Notes under the pieces: model-generated
Told to the model about the DNA's origin: nothing
What the model saw: only the letters and a program-made list of their open reading frames with translations
Database searches by the model: none
Part shown: positions 60,480 to 64,000 of the stretch, piece after piece
Numbering within the stretch: position 1 is the stretch's first letter
How the letters are laid out: each line of letters begins with the position of its first letter
Assembly: GCA_016208165.1 (NCBI GenBank)
Contig: JACQYL010000123.1
Location: forward strand, 62,001 to 126,000
Source: Deltaproteobacteria bacterium
Lineage (GTDB): Bacteria; Desulfobacterota; Desulfarculia; JACQYL01
Reading direction: 5' to 3'
DNA length: 64,000 bases
Position numbers and translations under genes: made by a program

Positions 60480-61371
60480 TACCCATATAGATGGCTCCTA
60501 TGGCCAGCGCCGCCCCCAAGCCTTCCACCGGCGTCGTTGGCCGATCGAAAAACAGAACGTCCCAGACAAACGACAAGGTCGGTTGCAGCAAAAGAATCAG
60601 TCCGGCCAGAGAAGTCCGCGTTCTCGAGAGTCCTTTGGCGATCAGCATCCATCCCACGGCCTGGCAGAGGCAGCCGTAGGCAAGCAAGGCCAGCCAGGTT
60701 TGCGCGTCCGGAATGACCAGCGATTCGTGCCGGAAAGTGGATTCCAAAAAAAAGAGCAGCGCCGTGAATAATGAAATATAGGCCAGATTGGCCATGGCGG
60801 ACAGGGATCGCAGTTCATTCTGCGACTTTCGAAAAAGCAGGATATAGGCCGTGTACCAGACCGCGGTCATCAGTCCGAAGATAAGTCCGATCTTGTACTG
60901 AAAAGCCAGCCCCCCGAGATCGAGCCCCACGATCAGAGAAAGGCCCGTAATCGCTAAAGGGACAGCGGCCACGAACCGCCACGAGGGCTTCTCTCCGAAC
61001 AGGATTATGCCTATGATCGCCAGAAAGAACACCTGGAAATTGGCCAACAGGGTGGCCAGCCCCGGACCGATGTAATGAATGCTCCGGTGCCAGAACCAGA
61101 GGTCCAAAGCGAAAAACAAGCCGCATACGCCGCATAGAAAGATGGAGCGGCCTGATGGAACGAACTGTTCCCGCTTTAAGAGGGTCGCCAAAAGGAGAAG
61201 CAACCCGCCGAACAGGGTCCGGTACATACCCGACACGGAGGGCCCCACGTGGGCGACCTTGACGAACACCGCGGAAAAGCTGATCGCCGTGGCGCCAAGA
61301 CAGAGCTGAACGAGTCCGGGAATATTCGGATACGTGGGAGAGGAGACCGGTGGGTTACGGGTTGTGCCCAT
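60454..61371 (-). CDS. EamA-family (DMT superfamily) transporter
   Basis: The 305-residue protein has about ten membrane helices in two EamA repeats (VQLCLGATAISFSAVFVKVA near residue 21 and a second repeat from about 155, KIGLIFGLMTAVWYTAYILLF), with the typical helix-boundary motif GPGLATLLANFQVFFLAIIG. Members export amino acids, metabolites or nucleotide sugars; the substrate is unknown. I took the ATG at 61371, which overlaps nothing; a TTG four codons upstream is possible. It lies downstream of the transglutaminase gene on the same strand and may be cotranscribed. Confidence 0.88.
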   Translation of the reverse strand: MGTTRNPPVSSPTYPNIPGLVQLCLGATAISFSAVFVKVAHVGPSVSGMYRTLFGGLLLLLATLLKREQFVPSGRSIFLCGVCGLFFALDLWFWHRSIHYIGPGLATLLANFQVFFLAIIGIILFGEKPSWRFVAAVPLAITGLSLIVGLDLGGLAFQYKIGLIFGLMTAVWYTAYILLFRKSQNELRSLSAMANLAYISLFTALLFFLESTFRHESLVIPDAQTWLALLAYGCLCQAVGWMLIAKGLSRTRTSLAGLILLLQPTLSFVWDVLFFDRPTTPVEGLGAALAIGAIYMGITGRRGIS

Positions 61372-61385
61372 AGCCTTTCGCAAGG

Positions 61386-63374
61386 TTAGTGTTCCTCGAG
61401 ATTCTCGATCCAGGAACGGACCCCTTCTTCGAGCGCCTTCCGTTCGCTCACAGTGATCCCTTTTGGATCGAACCGGTATCGGTAGTGAAGCTGAAGCACA
61501 GGTTTCAGAGCATCGGGGGAAACGCGGGAAGGAAGCTTGGCCTCGATGCGCTGCACCCAGGCTGCCGCCGATTCCCCCGGTTTCCGGCTATATCCCAATT
61601 CATTCAGTCGTTTTTCCACCAAGTAGTATTCGGAGTCGGCTCCGGGGCGAGGCGCTGGAACGTCCCGTCTCTTTTCGGTCCGGGCTTTGGAAGCGGCGCT
61701 CCTTTTTCGACGGACCAGGAAAAACAGCGGTATCGACAGCGGAACGACGGCCCACCCCAGACGAGCGCTTTTTTTCGGGATGACATCGGGCCATTCCCAC
61801 CGGGAGAGCCTGAGGGTCATCCAATACCACAGGTCTGTAACCGGCTCCCATCCGGAAGCGGCGGCGTCTTCGATGTCCGCCCATGCCGGTGGAGTTGCGT
61901 CGAATTCACGCCAGGCGTTCCCCACGTAGGCCTGGGTCCAGGCGTGAGCGTGTCTGGCTCGAACAACATACGCTTTTTCCAACGGACTGAATTCATGCAC
62001 CGCGTACCCGATGACATACCGCGCGGGAATCCCAGCTCTCCGCAGGAGCAATGCCGCCGCCGTGGCGAAATACTCACAATGACCTGAACGCGTCCGCAAC
62101 AGGAAATCGGACAAGGGCGTACTGTTGGGTTCGGGGCGCTTCAACGACAGGGAATAGTTGAAATGAGCCTGGAAAAAGCGCTGCATCCTGAAAAGGATCT
62201 CCCCGGCCGGCCCTGATTCAAGGTCGAGCAGGTCTAGAACCCTGTCGAGGCCCATGTATTCGGCCTGCGGGACCATCAGGTCGATTTCATTGGGAGGAGC
62301 GTTCATCAGGGCGGTAGGGCTGTACCGGACTCCGAAAGTGACCATTCCGGGGCCGCCCCGCGCCGTCACGGCGCCCAGCGTGTTCCGGTCGACGGCCTGC
62401 ACGGGCAGGTCGAACAGTCGGATCGTTCCGTTGGGAAGCGGCAACATGGACCGGTCGGCGGTCAGGTTCGCCGTGATGAGCAGCGATGGGCCCGGATCTC
62501 CCGATGGGAGCAGATTCCAGCCGGCGCCATCTTCCGACGATGCGATCGGGGCAAACTTTGAGTGTAAAGCCAGCCACGTCGAAGACCGGTAATAGTTATA
62601 ACACGATTCGCGGAGCAGCCTCGGATATTCGTCCTTGGCCTCCGCCGCCACTCTCAGCACCACGCGGCCGGACTGTTTGAGGGATCCCACATCGCCGATG
62701 GCCGTTTTCGTTTGTGTGGGGTCGGCGTCTCTCTCGAGACGATCGGCGAACCATTCCAAGGCCTTTCGTTCCAACTCGATCTGAAGCTGATGGAGACCTA
62801 CGTGCCCGGCGTACCCTACGACCGCGGCCACGGAAAACAGTCCCGCCCAGAGGACCGGCGAATATCGCTTCGAACGATGGCCCCACAGGGCCCAGGCGGA
62901 AAGCGCCAGCACCGCCAAGTAAAACGCCGGGGATCGATGGTTCGCCGCGCCGGCCGCGAGCACGCATAAGCACGCGTACGGGTAACTGAGATCCAGCACG
63001 GGAAGGACGGAGGTCCGATGCGGATCGTTCTTCTTTCTGTAGCGAAAGAAGAGAATTCGTATATCGATTCCGCCTGTTCCTCCGTAGGCCTGTGACAGCA
63101 GAAGAGGGAAAAAAATCACCGGAAACCACTGAATCACCATCAGGATCGCTCTGGTCGAGTCCAGGGAGGCATAAAAATACAGAGCCGCGCAGAAAAACAG
63201 TATGCCGCAAAAAGCGCTTATGTGTCGGTACCGGCTGAACGAAAGTTCCCAGCGCCATGCAATCCAGCGCGATCCCTCGAGGGTGAGCGCCATCACCAGA
63301 GCAGGAAGCCATAGCCCGGTCTGGAATCCCCAGAAAATGACGCAACTACCCGTGAAAAGAGGCGGCGTATTCAT
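61386..63374 (-). CDS. Membrane-anchored transglutaminase-like protein
   Basis: The 662-residue protein has several N-terminal membrane helices (about 1-195, DUF3488-like), a periplasmic region with the transglutaminase core (Cys in RTRSGHCEYFATAAALL near 430, His in RARHAHAWTQAYVG near 472, Asp in REFDATPP near 486), another membrane helix (LGWAVVPLSIPLFFLV, near 540) and a C-terminal cytoplasmic tail (DUF4129-like, YYLVEKRLNELGYSRKPGES). These proteins regularly sit beside DUF58 and MoxR genes; the DUF58 stop overlaps this start codon (ATGA). The peptide substrate is unknown. Confidence 0.9.
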   Translation of the reverse strand: MNTPPLFTGSCVIFWGFQTGLWLPALVMALTLEGSRWIAWRWELSFSRYRHISAFCGILFFCAALYFYASLDSTRAILMVIQWFPVIFFPLLLSQAYGGTGGIDIRILFFRYRKKNDPHRTSVLPVLDLSYPYACLCVLAAGAANHRSPAFYLAVLALSAWALWGHRSKRYSPVLWAGLFSVAAVVGYAGHVGLHQLQIELERKALEWFADRLERDADPTQTKTAIGDVGSLKQSGRVVLRVAAEAKDEYPRLLRESCYNYYRSSTWLALHSKFAPIASSEDGAGWNLLPSGDPGPSLLITANLTADRSMLPLPNGTIRLFDLPVQAVDRNTLGAVTARGGPGMVTFGVRYSPTALMNAPPNEIDLMVPQAEYMGLDRVLDLLDLESGPAGEILFRMQRFFQAHFNYSLSLKRPEPNSTPLSDFLLRTRSGHCEYFATAAALLLRRAGIPARYVIGYAVHEFSPLEKAYVVRARHAHAWTQAYVGNAWREFDATPPAWADIEDAAASGWEPVTDLWYWMTLRLSRWEWPDVIPKKSARLGWAVVPLSIPLFFLVRRKRSAASKARTEKRRDVPAPRPGADSEYYLVEKRLNELGYSRKPGESAAAWVQRIEAKLPSRVSPDALKPVLQLHYRYRFDPKGITVSERKALEEGVRSWIENLEEH

Positions 63375-64000
63375 AGGTCCACGAGTTCCTGCCGGATCTT
63401 ACCGACTTCGAGGCATCGGAAATGTTCGGGACGGTCGCTCATCGGACCCGGATCGAGCCGGTCCGTTTCCTCGCCGTCTACTACAATCAGCACCAACAAA
63501 GGGAGCCCCGACTCCTTGAGACGGCGTATGAACTCCTTTCTCTCTTCGTCCCAAGCCAGCAGAACGCAGATGCAACTGCTGATGAGCCGGTCTCGCTGAA
63601 ACACCGTGTTGCACAAGGATAGAAACGGCTTATCCCGGCACGGACCGACCGACGCGAGGATTTCCAGCATTTTCTCCGCCTGGGCGAGTCCTCTCCCGGA
63701 GGTAAAGGAATACGCCTCCGGTCCAACGAACATGAGGTCGAGGAGGGACTCCCGTGTATCGATGGCCCCGATCAGGGATGCGGCTATGGAGACGGCTTCC
63801 TCGAAAATCTCGCTGTACGCGTCTTGCTGAAAGGTGTCCAAGACCAGTGCATGGCGGACGAAAAACTCCTCTTGAAGCTCCTTGACGATGGGCTTGCCCG
63901 TCTTGGCCCAGCTCTTCCAGTGGATCCGGTGTATGGGATCGCCGGCCTGGTATTCACGCAGGGAAACGAATTCCTGGGAATCTCCGACGGAGGAAGCAAA
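63371..64000 (-). CDS. DUF58 protein, 5' end outside window
   Basis: The frame is open to the window edge, giving 209 residues of the C-terminal part. The family hallmark LREYQAGDPIHRIHWKSWAK is visible near its left end (about 63905-63964), followed by a VWA-like alpha/beta domain (VMDTFQQDAYSEIFEEAVS, LISSCICVLLAWDEER, LLVLIVVDGEE). DUF58 proteins pair with MoxR ATPases and transglutaminases; the ATPase gene may lie just beyond the window. The stop codon overlaps the transglutaminase start. Confidence 0.9.
   Translation of the reverse strand, partial: FASSVGDSQEFVSLREYQAGDPIHRIHWKSWAKTGKPIVKELQEEFFVRHALVLDTFQQDAYSEIFEEAVSIAASLIGAIDTRESLLDLMFVGPEAYSFTSGRGLAQAEKMLEILASVGPCRDKPFLSLCNTVFQRDRLISSCICVLLAWDEERKEFIRRLKESGLPLLVLIVVDGEETDRLDPGPMSDRPEHFRCLEVGKIRQELVDL

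Overview
The window reads as a chromosomal segment of a strictly anaerobic Gram-negative bacterium, most likely a Desulfobacterota (former Deltaproteobacteria) sulfate-reducing or syntrophic relative. Evidence for this is a heterodisulfide-reductase-type HdrABC cluster, [NiFe]-hydrogenase maturation genes, two TauE/SafE-type anion exporters, an acyl-CoA-ligase-like protein, outer-membrane proteins (TonB receptor, porin, LptF), many large PAS histidine kinases, and cytochrome bd as an oxygen defence. GC content is moderately high throughout except for one AT-rich patch near 50.3-50.7 kb. No insertion sequence, prophage or CRISPR array is visible. The genus cannot be fixed from the sequence alone.

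Layout. 0-3.7 kb: the end of a TonB-dependent receptor and a large exported protein with about twelve tandem G-x-D-x-Y repeats. 4.0-7.7 kb: a variant acyl-CoA ligase, a HAD phosphatase and a UDP-glucuronate-4-epimerase-like enzyme. 7.8-11.8 kb: a minus-strand operon (MoeA/MoaB-like protein, MoxR ATPase, CoxE-like VWA protein, YqeB) that looks like a maturation module for molybdenum hydroxylases, although no such enzyme lies in the window. 12.2 kb: tRNA-Pro(CGG) with a good promoter. 12.7-21.1 kb: a two-TM protein, a VIT/VWA protein, an orphan ZnuA, a B12/radical-SAM/TPR protein and a first TSUP exporter with a small membrane partner. 21.3-25.2 kb: a PAS kinase with an N-terminal Rossmann-like domain and a response regulator. 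25.4-32.7 kb: a Cys/His-rich miniprotein, LptF and hypABFDE without hypC; hypB appears to start at CTG.

33.2-38.9 kb: an FG-GAP exported protein, a porin, and a second TSUP exporter with a small membrane partner. 39.1-47.9 kb, all on the minus strand: hdrC, hdrB and a double-module hdrA, then (after an 855-nt gap) a lipoate-binding GcvH-like protein, a lipoate-protein ligase, a radical SAM protein and an Mrp ATPase. This is the most interesting region: the genes suggest a lipoyl carrier made and attached locally and serving an Hdr-type electron-transfer complex, reminiscent of the LbpA/sHdr association of sulfur oxidisers but with a different Hdr architecture. 48.0-64.0 kb: a macrodomain protein, PlsY, small-protein candidates, two tandem sensor kinases, CorA, an Rrf2 regulator upstream of cydAB, a truncated chemotaxis receptor, an EamA exporter, and a transglutaminase/DUF58 pair running off the right edge.

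Many start codons here are GTG or TTG, and several translationally coupled junctions (GTGA, ATGA) support the operon assignments. All functional names come from motif reading; no database search was done.
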